The notes: generated by a model not told the origin, from the sequence alone. Positions 1 through 7,620 are shown, numbered from the stretch's first letter. The stretch: DNA of 26,922 nucleotides from Bacillota bacterium (GCA_021791995.1 JAJYVN010000008.1:1-26922); one strand, 5' to 3'. Program-made: numbers and translations.

Positions 1-1
1 T

Positions 2-10
2 TTCTCCTCA
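2..10 (-). promoter_or_regulatory. Ribosome binding site of a gene beyond the left edge
   Basis: On the minus strand the last bases before the window edge read CTGAGGAGAAA, a good Shine-Dalgarno sequence about 85 bases past the glycosyltransferase stop. No start codon follows inside the window, so the gene it would serve lies outside. Inference: the minus-strand operon that begins at 3410 has at least one more gene. The 96 bases at the edge contain no other coding signal that I can support. Confidence 0.35.
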
Positions 11-96
11 GCCCGCCCTGGATTGCGCCCGGACTCCCCTGGATTTCGTCCCTACCGCCGGAGGAGAAGGACCACGTTGATCCTCAGTGATCCGGG

Positions 97-2499
97 TCAG
101 CGCGCCTGCTCGACCGTCACCGAGACAACAATTACGTTGGGATCACGCCCCAACGTAACAGAGTTCAGCATCCGAGCAGGCCGAATCGGGATCGGGACCA
201 CATAGACCCCACAGTCGGGCGCTATCACCTGGCCCTGGGCATTTACGCGCGAGGTTTCCTGGTATGCGGGCTTGTATGGTGTTGATCCCGGTACGCACCA
301 ATCCGGCAGAACGATGGTTTCCTCCGTGCTCTCACCCTGGCTGTGCATCGTCAGATGCAGGTGCTGTGGTCCGTTCACACCGGTCGCCAGGAGCCAGAGA
401 TCCTCGTCCTCACCGCTCGGGAGTTGCAGGGTGACGGATCCGTCCAACGCGAGCACCGACTTGCGCTTGCTTCCCGCCAGCGGAATCAAAAACGGAACGA
501 ACTGCCCGTCGGAATCAATCCGTAGGGTACCGGGCTTCGGGAACGACGCCGTGGAGAGGAAATCGCCCAGGCCGTCCACTCCTTCATCCGAGGCTGCGGG
601 TACGCCGGGCTGTGCCACACCGATCCGATTCAGGCGGTTCCCAAGGCCGACCTCCTCAAAATTACCGACACGAATGGGCACAGGTGGCACCACTTGGTGC
701 ATCATCCGCAGCACCGTCTTCGGCACGGCCCGCACGATACGCCAGACAACCCCAGGAAGATCGTGCAAGGGGCGAGGAACGGTCACGGGTGGCGGTGGTG
801 GCAGCGGTATGGCCGGCCGATCACGCACATAAATCTGGTATCCGTCAATCGTTCGGGAGTAGTGGTAATTGGCTCGTACGGCCTGGTCGAGTTGGAACGT
901 GTATGGTCCGAGCGCCCCTGGGAAGCTGAGGGCATTACCGGAGCCGAAAACGACCGTGTAGTAGCGATCATTGATCGACGCCAGAAACGGCTGGGGGTTC
1001 CAGGTGCCGTCATCGTACGACACCCCTAGTTCGAAGGGCTGCCACTCGAGCGCGTGCCCCGCCTGCACTGCCACACCATACGGGAACCCTGGACTCAGCA
1101 CGGGGCCACGCACCGTCTTGAGATAGGCGATGAGCTGGGGTGTACCGGTGAACTTCCAGGACGGGCTGTATTTCGCCTTGTCGTTTCGCGCCGACTGAGA
1201 GTCGTTGGCCGTCGGCTCCCCCACAAGCGCAATCACGCGGGAGGAAAGCGGCACGTCCTTCGCCCACTGCGGCACCGTTCCGTGAATGAACACGAACAGC
1301 ATCAGTGGTACGAGCAGCTCAAGCGGCCAAAGAAAGAAGGGCGAACGACGGAAAAAGGTTCGGAAGCGGCCGACGAACACACCAGCGGATGCGCAGCTAA
1401 ACGCATAGAGCGGAAAGAAGTAGTTGATGGCGGCCCCGGTCTTGCCGATCGTGGCGAAGATGAAGGCGGAACCGAGCATCCAAAGGGGCCACATGATCCC
1501 CCCGGGTCCGAACATTCCGGCGACCGCTCCGGCTGCCGCCAGGCCGTACACGAAATGTCCACCTTGGTTTGTCATGAAGGAGTGCCAATTGCTCAAAACA
1601 GTCGGCCAACTAAGCGCGTTGTCGTTGTCGATGACGGCATTCAGGAAAAAGGCACCATGGCTCCAGATCTGCAGGCCCATAAAAATGCCGAGAATCGCCA
1701 CACCTGTGGCTACACCTACTGCCAGTCCCCGGCGCCAGTCACGAACAAGTAAGTAGCAATAGGAGGCGAAGATGCCATCCACCAGCGATTGGCGCGTGTA
1801 GATGGTCAGTACGGCGAAAGGAAGGGCCCACCACACCTTGCGCGTTCCGGCGTAGCGCAGAACCAAGAACACGGTGCATACCGACCAGAACAGCGCAAGG
1901 GAGTCGACGCGATTGTACGGCCCCCACTGAAAGATACCGGTGAACGTGACAAGAAGGCCGCCCGCAAAGATCGCGGGCAGGATCTGTTTGGTGGCCTGCA
2001 ACACGATCAACGCGATCATCACACAGGTGCCGATGATCGCCAGGCTAGAGACAAGCCTTCCGGCCTCAAACGTCTGCCCCACAAAACGCATGAAGATTGC
2101 ACCAACCAGGGCAAAGACCGGAGGGTAGTTCCCTACGATAAAGGGGGGCGCGTTGTCGAAGCTGTAGATATTGTCACCCCGGTATCCCTTGGGTGAGAAG
2201 AGCAGGTGATAGAGGATCACTTGCTGATTGAAGAGGGGACCTTCTCCGTAATCGTGCTGCTCGTTGGCCAAAAACCACGTCTCACAGTGCAGCCAAAAAC
2301 CGCGGACATAGTCGGGCAGCGGCCAGACGGCCAGTACGGTCACGACCGTGGGAATGAGCGCCCAGAGGGTCCGCAGGGGATGCCGCATCACTTCCTGCGC
2401 CTGACGGATAAAGAAGGACCCAATGGCTAGGCCAATGGAACGTATCCACGACCAGAGCCGGACCACCACACCTTTTCCCCACTGCAGGGCTACATTCAT
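97..2499 (-). CDS. GT-C-type polytopic membrane glycosyltransferase (PMT/ArnT-like) with large C-terminal soluble domain
   Basis: About 800 residues. A hydrophobic segment near residues 44-62 is followed by an extracytoplasmic loop (about 63-125) holding acidic residues and a YPP motif, then roughly ten further membrane spans to about residue 430. This is the usual layout of polyprenyl-phosphate-sugar-dependent GT-C enzymes. The C-terminal 350 residues are soluble, beta-rich, and contain a run of seven prolines (IPLPPPPPVTVP). The ATG at 2499 is chosen because it overlaps the stop of the upstream UppP-like gene as ATGA; the reading frame stays open 61 codons further but there lies inside that gene. 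The coupling implies co-production of the two proteins. Donor and acceptor are unknown. Inference: it transfers a sugar from a lipid carrier to a protein or envelope glycan on the outer face of the membrane. Confidence 0.65.
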   Translation of the reverse strand: MNVALQWGKGVVVRLWSWIRSIGLAIGSFFIRQAQEVMRHPLRTLWALIPTVVTVLAVWPLPDYVRGFWLHCETWFLANEQHDYGEGPLFNQQVILYHLLFSPKGYRGDNIYSFDNAPPFIVGNYPPVFALVGAIFMRFVGQTFEAGRLVSSLAIIGTCVMIALIVLQATKQILPAIFAGGLLVTFTGIFQWGPYNRVDSLALFWSVCTVFLVLRYAGTRKVWWALPFAVLTIYTRQSLVDGIFASYCYLLVRDWRRGLAVGVATGVAILGIFMGLQIWSHGAFFLNAVIDNDNALSWPTVLSNWHSFMTNQGGHFVYGLAAAGAVAGMFGPGGIMWPLWMLGSAFIFATIGKTGAAINYFFPLYAFSCASAGVFVGRFRTFFRRSPFFLWPLELLVPLMLFVFIHGTVPQWAKDVPLSSRVIALVGEPTANDSQSARNDKAKYSPSWKFTGTPQLIAYLKTVRGPVLSPGFPYGVAVQAGHALEWQPFELGVSYDDGTWNPQPFLASINDRYYTVVFGSGNALSFPGALGPYTFQLDQAVRANYHYSRTIDGYQIYVRDRPAIPLPPPPPVTVPRPLHDLPGVVWRIVRAVPKTVLRMMHQVVPPVPIRVGNFEEVGLGNRLNRIGVAQPGVPAASDEGVDGLGDFLSTASFPKPGTLRIDSDGQFVPFLIPLAGSKRKSVLALDGSVTLQLPSGEDEDLWLLATGVNGPQHLHLTMHSQGESTEETIVLPDWCVPGSTPYKPAYQETSRVNAQGQVIAPDCGVYVVPIPIRPARMLNSVTLGRDPNVIVVSVTVEQAR

Positions 2500-3410
2500 G
2501 GAGCAAACACGCCAAAGAGCAACAGCACTGCGCCAAGGGCCGTCACGTAGGAACCGAGCCAGGGGAGCATCGATCGCCAGCGCACGAGCAGTACGCGCAG
2601 GAGAAGCCACCCGCCCGCTGCAGCCCCCAACGCTGCGCCGATGATCAGCGGAACCGCCCCAAGCGAGGCAGTTGCGCCCCACCCCGCGATTCCCTCAATG
2701 AGAGCAACCGGGGTGATGGTCATCAGAGCAAAGCGCCCGGCCCGTTCCGGATCCACCCGTGCCGACACTGCGACTGCGATCAGTACGGAAACCGCAGAGA
2801 GGCCCATGAATGCACCGAGCGATGCCAAGAGGCCCGCAACCAGCGCTGTGGTGAGAGAAACGGTCTTGCCTGCCTGGTCAGTCTTCTGGTCTGGGGCGAA
2901 GGAACGATGGGCCCGGCCGGTTAGGAGAAGGCTCGTGCCGACAGCGACCCCGCCCAGGAGTCCATCGGTCGTGGGGTGCAAACCAAGCTGCAGCACCAGG
3001 CAGGGCAACGCGGCTACAAGCGGGAGCAAAGAGCGCCAGTCTCTGTGCGCTTGAAGCTCCCGACCCAAGTCGGCCCAGTGCTGGCGCAAGAGCACGCCCA
3101 AGCCAATCGCCGATCCGAGCCAGAGGGCCGGGAGACCACCCACCTCCACGGCACCCCACGCGGCGCGCCAGCCGAGCACATCCGCAGCGACAAAGAGTTG
3201 GCCGCTGCCGCTCACCGCCAGTCCGCGCCCGACGCCAAAGAGTAGGCCCTCGAGGAGGCGTGGCAGGACCCCTCCCGGGCCAACCACCACGGGAGTTCCG
3301 CGCAGCAGGGACCACACAAAGGAGCGCACCAGCGGTTTGCCCTGCTGCACGATGGTGCGCAGTGGCGATGGTACGGTGCCAATCCACTCAGCGGACGTCG
3401 AGAGGCCCAT
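2496..3410 (-). CDS. UppP/BacA-like membrane protein with degenerate active-site motifs
   Basis: About 304 residues, highly hydrophobic, close to the usual 270-residue length of undecaprenyl-diphosphatase. Residues about 59-71 (GVGRGLAVSGSGQ) align with the UppP motif GLTEFLPVSSSGH, and residues about 201-211 (FMGLSAVSVLI) align with PGxSRSGAT, followed by ERAGRFALMTITP, which matches the xxAARFSFLLSIP stretch of true UppP. The catalytic Glu, most of the Ser/His motif and the second-motif Arg are gone, so diphosphatase activity is doubtful. The start at 3410 is preferred over the one at 3437 because GGAGAGGAGGGG lies just upstream of it. It is the first gene of the operon and is coupled by ATGA to a lipid-sugar-dependent glycosyltransferase. 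This suggests a role in lipid-carrier handling, such as binding or flipping, rather than hydrolysis. The family call rests on motif positions only. Confidence 0.55.
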   Translation of the reverse strand: MGLSTSAEWIGTVPSPLRTIVQQGKPLVRSFVWSLLRGTPVVVGPGGVLPRLLEGLLFGVGRGLAVSGSGQLFVAADVLGWRAAWGAVEVGGLPALWLGSAIGLGVLLRQHWADLGRELQAHRDWRSLLPLVAALPCLVLQLGLHPTTDGLLGGVAVGTSLLLTGRAHRSFAPDQKTDQAGKTVSLTTALVAGLLASLGAFMGLSAVSVLIAVAVSARVDPERAGRFALMTITPVALIEGIAGWGATASLGAVPLIIGAALGAAAGGWLLLRVLLVRWRSMLPWLGSYVTALGAVLLLFGVFAP

Positions 3411-3442
3411 GGCACCCCTCCTCTCCTGCGCTTTCACCCAGA

Positions 3443-3478
3443 CTGTGCACAGAATTCGCGCATGCGCCCTGTGAATTC
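3443..3478. promoter_or_regulatory. Cluster of palindromes between divergent genes (operator candidate)
   Basis: The gap between the divergent UppP-like gene and the MFS gene holds CTGTGCACAG (3443-3452, perfect palindrome), GCGCATGCGC (3458-3467, perfect palindrome) and two GAATTC copies (3452-3457 and 3473-3478). Each GAATTC is associated with a CTGTG half-site. The density of dyad symmetry in a 36-base stretch suggests a regulator binding site that could act on both directions. No regulator is encoded next to it. Confidence 0.3.
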
Positions 3479-3493
3479 CTGCAGCAATCGCTT

Positions 3494-3520
3494 TTGCCTT
3501 GACCGCTTTCCCGCTACACT
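3494..3520 (+). promoter_or_regulatory. Possible promoter for a leaderless MFS transcript
   Basis: TTGCCT (3494-3499) and TACACT (3515-3520) are separated by 15 bases. Transcription would begin about seven bases after the -10 box, at or next to the ATG at 3528. No ribosome binding site precedes this ATG, so a leaderless message is possible. The spacing is short, so the call is weak. Confidence 0.25.
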
Positions 3521-3527
3521 TCGACCT

Positions 3528-4736
3528 ATGGCACGACCTCGTCCGCTACCGCTGTTGGTCCTCTCCGATCGCCGTCTGCGCCCTGTGGCTCTATCGCTTC
3601 TGGCGCATGGAATGGCGCAGGGCATGACGATCCCGTTCATAGCCCTATGGCTCATGCGGGCCTACGGACGAGGGGCAGGATCCACCGCTGCGTTCTTCAC
3701 ACTGCTGGCCATTGGGGGTATTGTCACCAATCCATGGCTTGGTCGTCTCTCGGACCGGACCGGCAGCCGCCGCACTAGCGCCGTGACCAGCGCCCTGCTC
3801 GCCGCAGCAGGGCTCGCGACGCTCGCGACGCACCCACCCTTCTGGGTGATGCTGATAGCGGCAGGGGCCCTGGTTTCCTGCCAGGTGCAGCCCCCCCTCT
3901 TCGCCCTTGCCCACGACCACATCGGGCCTGGAACCACGATCCTGCCACGCGCCACCGCCATCGCCACACTGCGCGCAATGATCTCGGCGGCATGGGTCAT
4001 GGCGGCTCCCTTGGGCGGACTCCTCCTGGAGGCCCGCTCCAACCTGCCCTTCGCGGTCGCCGCCCTGTGCAACATCTGCTCAGCGCTCCTGACCATTCTG
4101 CTTTGTCGCGAAGCCGCGCAGCACCCAACACGGCACCAACCTATCCGAAGTTCCGGCCGTCCGCTCTGGATGCCGCTCATGCTCTTTGGCTGCGCGGTGA
4201 TTCTGATCATTGCGGGCAACAGCGCCAAGCTCCAGGTAGTACCGATCTATCTCAGCCGCCTCGGCCTGGATCCCTTCACCATCGGACTCTTCTATAGCTG
4301 GATGGCCCTTGCGGAGCTTGTGCTCATGCCGCTGGTCGGCCAGTGGGCCGACCACGCTCCACGCCGGTCGGTCATCATCACGGGAACACTCGGTGGCACC
4401 CTCTTCTTCGTAGCCCTCTCGCTCGGCGGTGGGGCCTGGACGGTGCTTTTGGCCTTTCCGGCCGTCGCACTGATGGTTTCGGCCATTTACGGTGTGGGAA
4501 TCGGGTATGTTCAGGAACTCGATCCACGCCACGCCGGACTGGGTGGGGGTATTTTCTTTGCCGCCCAGGGGATCGGCATGGCACTGGGAGGCCCGACGAT
4601 CGCGTGGGCTGAGCACGTTCTGGGGCTCCCCCTGGCCTTTGCAGTGCCTGCCCTAGCCATTGCCAGCGGTGCCCTCGTCGTGATCGGCACCCACCCGCGG
4701 AGCCATCCGTTGGCCACAGATGCCGCCCCAGCGTGA
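3528..4736 (+). CDS. MFS transporter, sugar-efflux (SET)-like
   Basis: About 402 residues and 12 predicted membrane spans in two halves. The loop after span 2 carries the MFS motif A as GRLSDRTGSRR, and its counterpart in the second half is GQWADHAPRRS. The beginning of the second half (IYLSRLGLDPFTIGLFYSW) resembles SetA/SetB-type sugar efflux pumps. The ATG at 3528 begins MARPRPLPLL. An in-frame ATG at 3462 would add 22 residues but lies inside the palindrome cluster, and neither start has a ribosome binding site. The stop lies two bases from the stop of the convergent O-methyltransferase. The substrate cannot be told from the sequence; a multidrug MFS is the alternative. Confidence 0.75.
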   Translation: MARPRPLPLLVLSDRRLRPVALSLLAHGMAQGMTIPFIALWLMRAYGRGAGSTAAFFTLLAIGGIVTNPWLGRLSDRTGSRRTSAVTSALLAAAGLATLATHPPFWVMLIAAGALVSCQVQPPLFALAHDHIGPGTTILPRATAIATLRAMISAAWVMAAPLGGLLLEARSNLPFAVAALCNICSALLTILLCREAAQHPTRHQPIRSSGRPLWMPLMLFGCAVILIIAGNSAKLQVVPIYLSRLGLDPFTIGLFYSWMALAELVLMPLVGQWADHAPRRSVIITGTLGGTLFFVALSLGGGAWTVLLAFPAVALMVSAIYGVGIGYVQELDPRHAGLGGGIFFAAQGIGMALGGPTIAWAEHVLGLPLAFAVPALAIASGALVVIGTHPRSHPLATDAAPA

Positions 4737-4738
4737 CT

Positions 4739-5341
4739 CTATTCCGCCAGGACGCTGACCGCGATCGCGTCGACCTCCGCTTCGGAGTTGGTGGTCGGCA
4801 CGACGCTTGTCACAAAGGGTGGTCGCTGTACTGCCTCCAAGTAGTTCTGCACATGCCGTGCTTGCTTTGGTCCCACATTGTCCGCACAAACCACACTCCC
4901 GGGCTTCAACGCTGGCCGCACCAATTCGAGGTAGCGGAGATAGTCTGGCTTCACGGCATCGAGAAAGACGAAGTCGAAGGGTTCATCCACGAGCGCCTTC
5001 AGTGTGATGAGCGCATCCCCCGGGACCTGCGTGATCCGGTCGCTGAGACCAGAGGCGGCGAAGTTGCGACGCGCTAATTCAATCTTGTATGGCTCGAGGT
5101 CAAGGGTCCACAGATGGCCACCGGTGGACTGGAGCGCAGCGCCAATGTGAATCCCCGAGTACCCGGAGGATGTGCCCACCTCCAGGGCGCGCTGTGCGTT
5201 GCACGCGCGTACCAGGATATATAGGAGACGCCCCGTCTCCGCTGCCACCCGCCACAGTGGAATGCCGCTTTGTTGCTTTTTCTGTTCCTCGTCTAAGCGC
5301 TCGATCTGAGCCAGGGTCTTCCGCACCGGTTCACTGAACAT
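4739..5341 (-). CDS. SAM-dependent O-methyltransferase (catechol OMT family, Methyltransf_3)
   Basis: 200 residues, near the family norm of about 210-220. The SAM-binding motif I is EVGTSSGYSG (54-63), the acidic residue D81 ends strand 2, and the metal-binding residues D128 (FLDAVKPDY) and D154-N155 (ADNV) are present. Members transfer a methyl group to a catechol-like hydroxyl using a divalent metal. Homologues in Bacillota, such as YrrM, often have unknown substrates. GAGGCGGTG lies upstream of the ATG at 5341. It stands alone on its strand and runs tail to tail into the MFS gene with no room for a terminator. Confidence 0.85.
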   Translation of the reverse strand: MFSEPVRKTLAQIERLDEEQKKQQSGIPLWRVAAETGRLLYILVRACNAQRALEVGTSSGYSGIHIGAALQSTGGHLWTLDLEPYKIELARRNFAASGLSDRITQVPGDALITLKALVDEPFDFVFLDAVKPDYLRYLELVRPALKPGSVVCADNVGPKQARHVQNYLEAVQRPPFVTSVVPTTNSEAEVDAIAVSVLAE

Positions 5342-5382
5342 ATCACACCGCCTCTCGTATCCTCACCGCCATACTTCTCACC

Positions 5383-5401
5383 GCAAGGGAGGACTCCCTG
5401 C
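5383..5401. promoter_or_regulatory. Short hairpin between divergent genes
   Basis: AGGGAG (5386-5391) and CTCCCT (5394-5399) form a six-base inverted repeat around two bases, with a flanking GC/GC pair beyond one bulged A. It lies between the O-methyltransferase start (5341) and the Ig-like gene start (5456). It may be an operator or a leader structure. There is no T-tract, so it is not a terminator. Confidence 0.25.
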
Positions 5402-5455
5402 GAACGTTGAGAATGTTTTGATTGCTACGCACCGACATAGATGGAGGAATGGCGA

Positions 5456-5746
5456 ATGGATACGTGTTCTCTTTCCGCCCAATTGGATCCATCCAGCGCA
5501 CCGCGGGGGGCCACCGCTCGCCTGCAGGTACGCGTTTCCGATGCGAACCACGTGCAGGCCGTCCGCGTCAGCATCGTTGGATACGGACTGGAGGAATCCC
5601 TGACGCGCGAGGACGACATCTGGACGTTGCAGACGATGGTTCCCTACGAGGCCGGTCCAGGGGAATATCTGCTCGAAATCTATGCCGTGGATACGGAGGG
5701 GCAGCGCTGCGGGAGCATGAACGAAAGGTTCACGGTGACCGGGTGA
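5456..5746 (+). CDS. Small Ig-like beta-sandwich protein, function unknown
   Basis: 96 residues starting MDTCSLSAQL. The ATG at 5456 is chosen because GGAGG (5443-5447) sits eight bases upstream; an in-frame ATG at 5441 has no such site. The body is alternating hydrophobic strands (ATARLQVRVS, AVRVSIVGYG, IWTLQTMVPY, EYLLEIYAVD, NERFTVTG) that fit a single immunoglobulin or fibronectin-like fold. There is no signal peptide or membrane segment, so it is probably cytoplasmic, which is unusual for such a fold. It has two cysteines. It lies 21 bases ahead of a helix-turn-helix gene, and the pair is probably one transcript. I do not recognise a named family. Confidence 0.6.
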   Translation: MDTCSLSAQLDPSSAPRGATARLQVRVSDANHVQAVRVSIVGYGLEESLTREDDIWTLQTMVPYEAGPGEYLLEIYAVDTEGQRCGSMNERFTVTG

Positions 5747-5767
5747 GACTAGAGGGGGAACGGCCGG

Positions 5768-6181
5768 GTGTGGGATGATCCGAATACCGAGCGGCTCCTT
5801 GCCGAGACCTGCGCCCGCTGGAAGCAGGGGGACGGGGCGGCCTTGCACGAGCTACGCGAGATCCTGACGCGGGAATGCGGTGCGCCATTTGCCTCGGCTG
5901 TCGTTACGCGCCTCCAGGGGGGCGCCCCATCGGGAGTCTTCGGTTTTCTGGGAGATCCGATCCCAACGGCAGAGCCTCCGCCCAAAGCATCCGCCCCGCC
6001 CCCCCGGTCACCGTCCCCTTTACCGACCACAGGGTACGTGAGCGTTCGAGCGGTAGCGGCCCACTTCGGGGTCAGCACCAAGGCGGTGTATCGTTGGATG
6101 GCCTCGGGGCGAATCCAGAGCGAGCGGCGGCCGGGCGGTTCGTACCGGATTCCAGCCCAGCAGTTTCATCCCGATGCCTAG
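5768..6181 (+). CDS. Protein with C-terminal excisionase/MerR-type helix-turn-helix (HTH_17)
   Basis: 137 residues from a GTG start with AGAGGGGG upstream. The N-terminal 65 residues are helical and acidic (LLAETCARWKQGD, ALHELREILTREC) and match nothing I know. A Pro/Ala-rich linker (about 67-87) leads to a DNA-binding domain (about 90-134) reading YVSVRAVAAHFGVSTKAVYR then WMASGRIQSERRPGGSYRIP, the pattern of excisionase-family helix-turn-helix domains with a short wing. No integrase or phage gene is nearby, so it is more likely a small regulator or nucleoid-associated protein than an excisionase. It is probably co-transcribed with the Ig-like gene. Its stop codon lies in a CTAG palindrome that also holds the stop of the convergent S51-like gene. 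Confidence 0.75.
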   Translation: MWDDPNTERLLAETCARWKQGDGAALHELREILTRECGAPFASAVVTRLQGGAPSGVFGFLGDPIPTAEPPPKASAPPPRSPSPLPTTGYVSVRAVAAHFGVSTKAVYRWMASGRIQSERRPGGSYRIPAQQFHPDA

Positions 6182-7095
6182 CGCAAGGATCCTGGCGGCA
6201 ACACCAAGTGCGCGGCTAGGTCGAGCCGCCAACCCACCGGTGCAACTCGGGCCTGGACCCGCCCTAAGTGGCGTTCGTCTACCACCCCATCTCCGGGAAC
6301 ATCCACGCTGCCAAAGGCCAACACCGATCCCGCGAGGACCTGCCCCTGCCAGGTGCCCTGCAGCAAAAAGGACGACCGATCATCGAGCACAACCACTTGT
6401 GCCCCCACCCCCATCGCCGACCCAAGGATCTGCCCCAGGCGCTTCCCCTGGCGGGCGCCAGTGCAGATCACTGCCCCTGGAACAAGGCCCAGCCCCTTGC
6501 GGAGAGGTCCTTCTGCCCCGCTTCGCTCCGGGCAAAAGCACCAGTCACCGCATGCCTCGACAACCGGACCCACCAGGGCCAGGATCGCGCCGCGCACAAA
6601 CGCCGCCTGCAGTGCTCCCAACAGGGCGCTATCTTGTGCGATATCCACCAGAAATTCTGGATTGCCCCCACCCACCAACACGAGATCCGCCTGGTTCAAC
6701 ACGGCGCAGACCTCGGGGTCCTGCGTACCATTGGGCCCATGCACGAGGATGGTTTGTGGTGGATCGACGCCAAAGCGCGTCAGGTAACGGCGATACCGCT
6801 CCCCCGCGCCGTCCAGGCCATGTTCGGCCACCGGCAGCACAACGGATCGGCAGCGTCGGCCCCCAGCGCGATGGATCACCTCCACTAGAGCAGCGTCATC
6901 CACAGTCCCGTCCGCGAGCAACAGGCTTCCGCGCGCTTGGACCAACATGGTACGCGTAACACCGGAAGCGCGAGGGACACGGCGCTCCCGCTGCGGACGG
7001 GGATTCCGTGAGCGCCGCGCAAAGGGAAGGGAGATCGACTGCGAGAGCATGTGGGAGAAGTCGCTGACCGCAGAACTGAGATCGCCGAGTTGCAA
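6178..7095 (-). CDS. Peptidase S51/cyanophycinase-like protein lacking the nucleophile serine
   Basis: Up to 305 residues from a TTG at 7095 with AAGGAG about 12 bases ahead; an ATG at 6948 (residue 50) is the alternative, and the Arg-rich first 49 residues lie outside the fold. Family signatures include VLPVAEHGLDGAGERY (about 86-101), VGGGN (141-145), the RQGKRLG stretch and the tail GVGAQVVVLDDRSSFLL, all in cyanophycinase order. At about 176-182, where active members have GTSAGA with the catalytic Ser, the sequence is GPVVEAC. Cyanophycinase or alpha-aspartyl dipeptidase activity is therefore unlikely. The gene follows the TIGR04086 gene by about 80 bases. A structural or ligand-binding role is inference; a mechanism using another residue, for example the nearby Cys, cannot be excluded. 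Confidence 0.65.
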   Translation of the reverse strand: MQLGDLSSAVSDFSHMLSQSISLPFARRSRNPRPQRERRVPRASGVTRTMLVQARGSLLLADGTVDDAALVEVIHRAGGRRCRSVVLPVAEHGLDGAGERYRRYLTRFGVDPPQTILVHGPNGTQDPEVCAVLNQADLVLVGGGNPEFLVDIAQDSALLGALQAAFVRGAILALVGPVVEACGDWCFCPERSGAEGPLRKGLGLVPGAVICTGARQGKRLGQILGSAMGVGAQVVVLDDRSSFLLQGTWQGQVLAGSVLAFGSVDVPGDGVVDERHLGRVQARVAPVGWRLDLAAHLVLPPGSLR

Positions 7096-7176
7096 TCCCC
7101 CACCCGCGCTCCTTCAGGAATCCAATTGGATGGATGCCGGACCATCATACCACCAGGGCAAGGCACCGAACCGCCC

Positions 7177-7566
7177 TCAGATGTTTATACCCAAGACACC
7201 GCCCAGAATCCCTGCGGCGCACCCCAACACCAAGCGCTCGACGACGGTCCCGAAACCGAGACTACCCGGAAAGAGTAATGGCGCGAGCGCAATGGTGATC
7301 AGGGCATAGGTCCCACCGACCAGGCCGCCGTGCAACCAGCCCGTGCAGCGCGCTCGATGTGCCGCGTACGCGCCTCCGGCGACAACGGCCAACACACCCG
7401 CCACAAAGAGGCCTGCGGCCACCTGCTGCTCCCGGACCGCAGTGAAGTAGACGAAGAGTGCGATCAACCCAGCGAACATCCCACTGCAGAGAAAGGTGAA
7501 TACGACACCCCGCAGCACAGCGGATCCCTGAACACCGTTGGACGACAAGCTGGGCGCGGTTTGCAT
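7177..7566 (-). CDS. TIGR04086/YrzE-type membrane protein
   Basis: About 129 residues. The ATG at 7566 (MQTAPSLSS) is preferred because GAGG lies nine bases upstream; a GTG at 7581 would add five residues. Four membrane segments can be read: about 19-41, 47-65, 76-98 and 104-125. The small Gly-rich four-span layout and the ending GCAAGILGGVLGINI fit the TIGR04086 family, common in spore-forming Bacillota and of unknown function. It lies downstream of the SASP terminator and upstream of the S51-like gene, so it probably has its own promoter in the 7567-7620 gap. Confidence 0.6.
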   Translation of the reverse strand: MQTAPSLSSNGVQGSAVLRGVVFTFLCSGMFAGLIALFVYFTAVREQQVAAGLFVAGVLAVVAGGAYAAHRARCTGWLHGGLVGGTYALITIALAPLLFPGSLGFGTVVERLVLGCAAGILGGVLGINI

Positions 7567-7620
7567 TGGCACCCGCCTCACCCCCTGATCAAGGCCTATG
7601 CGACCAGCTTCGTTCGAAGC

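Noticed and set aside
1054..1752. 232-codon plus-strand open frame opposite the glycosyltransferase
   Set aside because: Its product is Arg/His-rich and low in hydrophobic pattern, has no ribosome binding site, and lies wholly inside a gene with clear membrane spans and motifs.
6174..6959. 261-codon plus-strand frame opposite the S51-like gene
   Set aside because: Pro/Arg-rich composition without domains; the opposite strand has recognisable S51 signatures.
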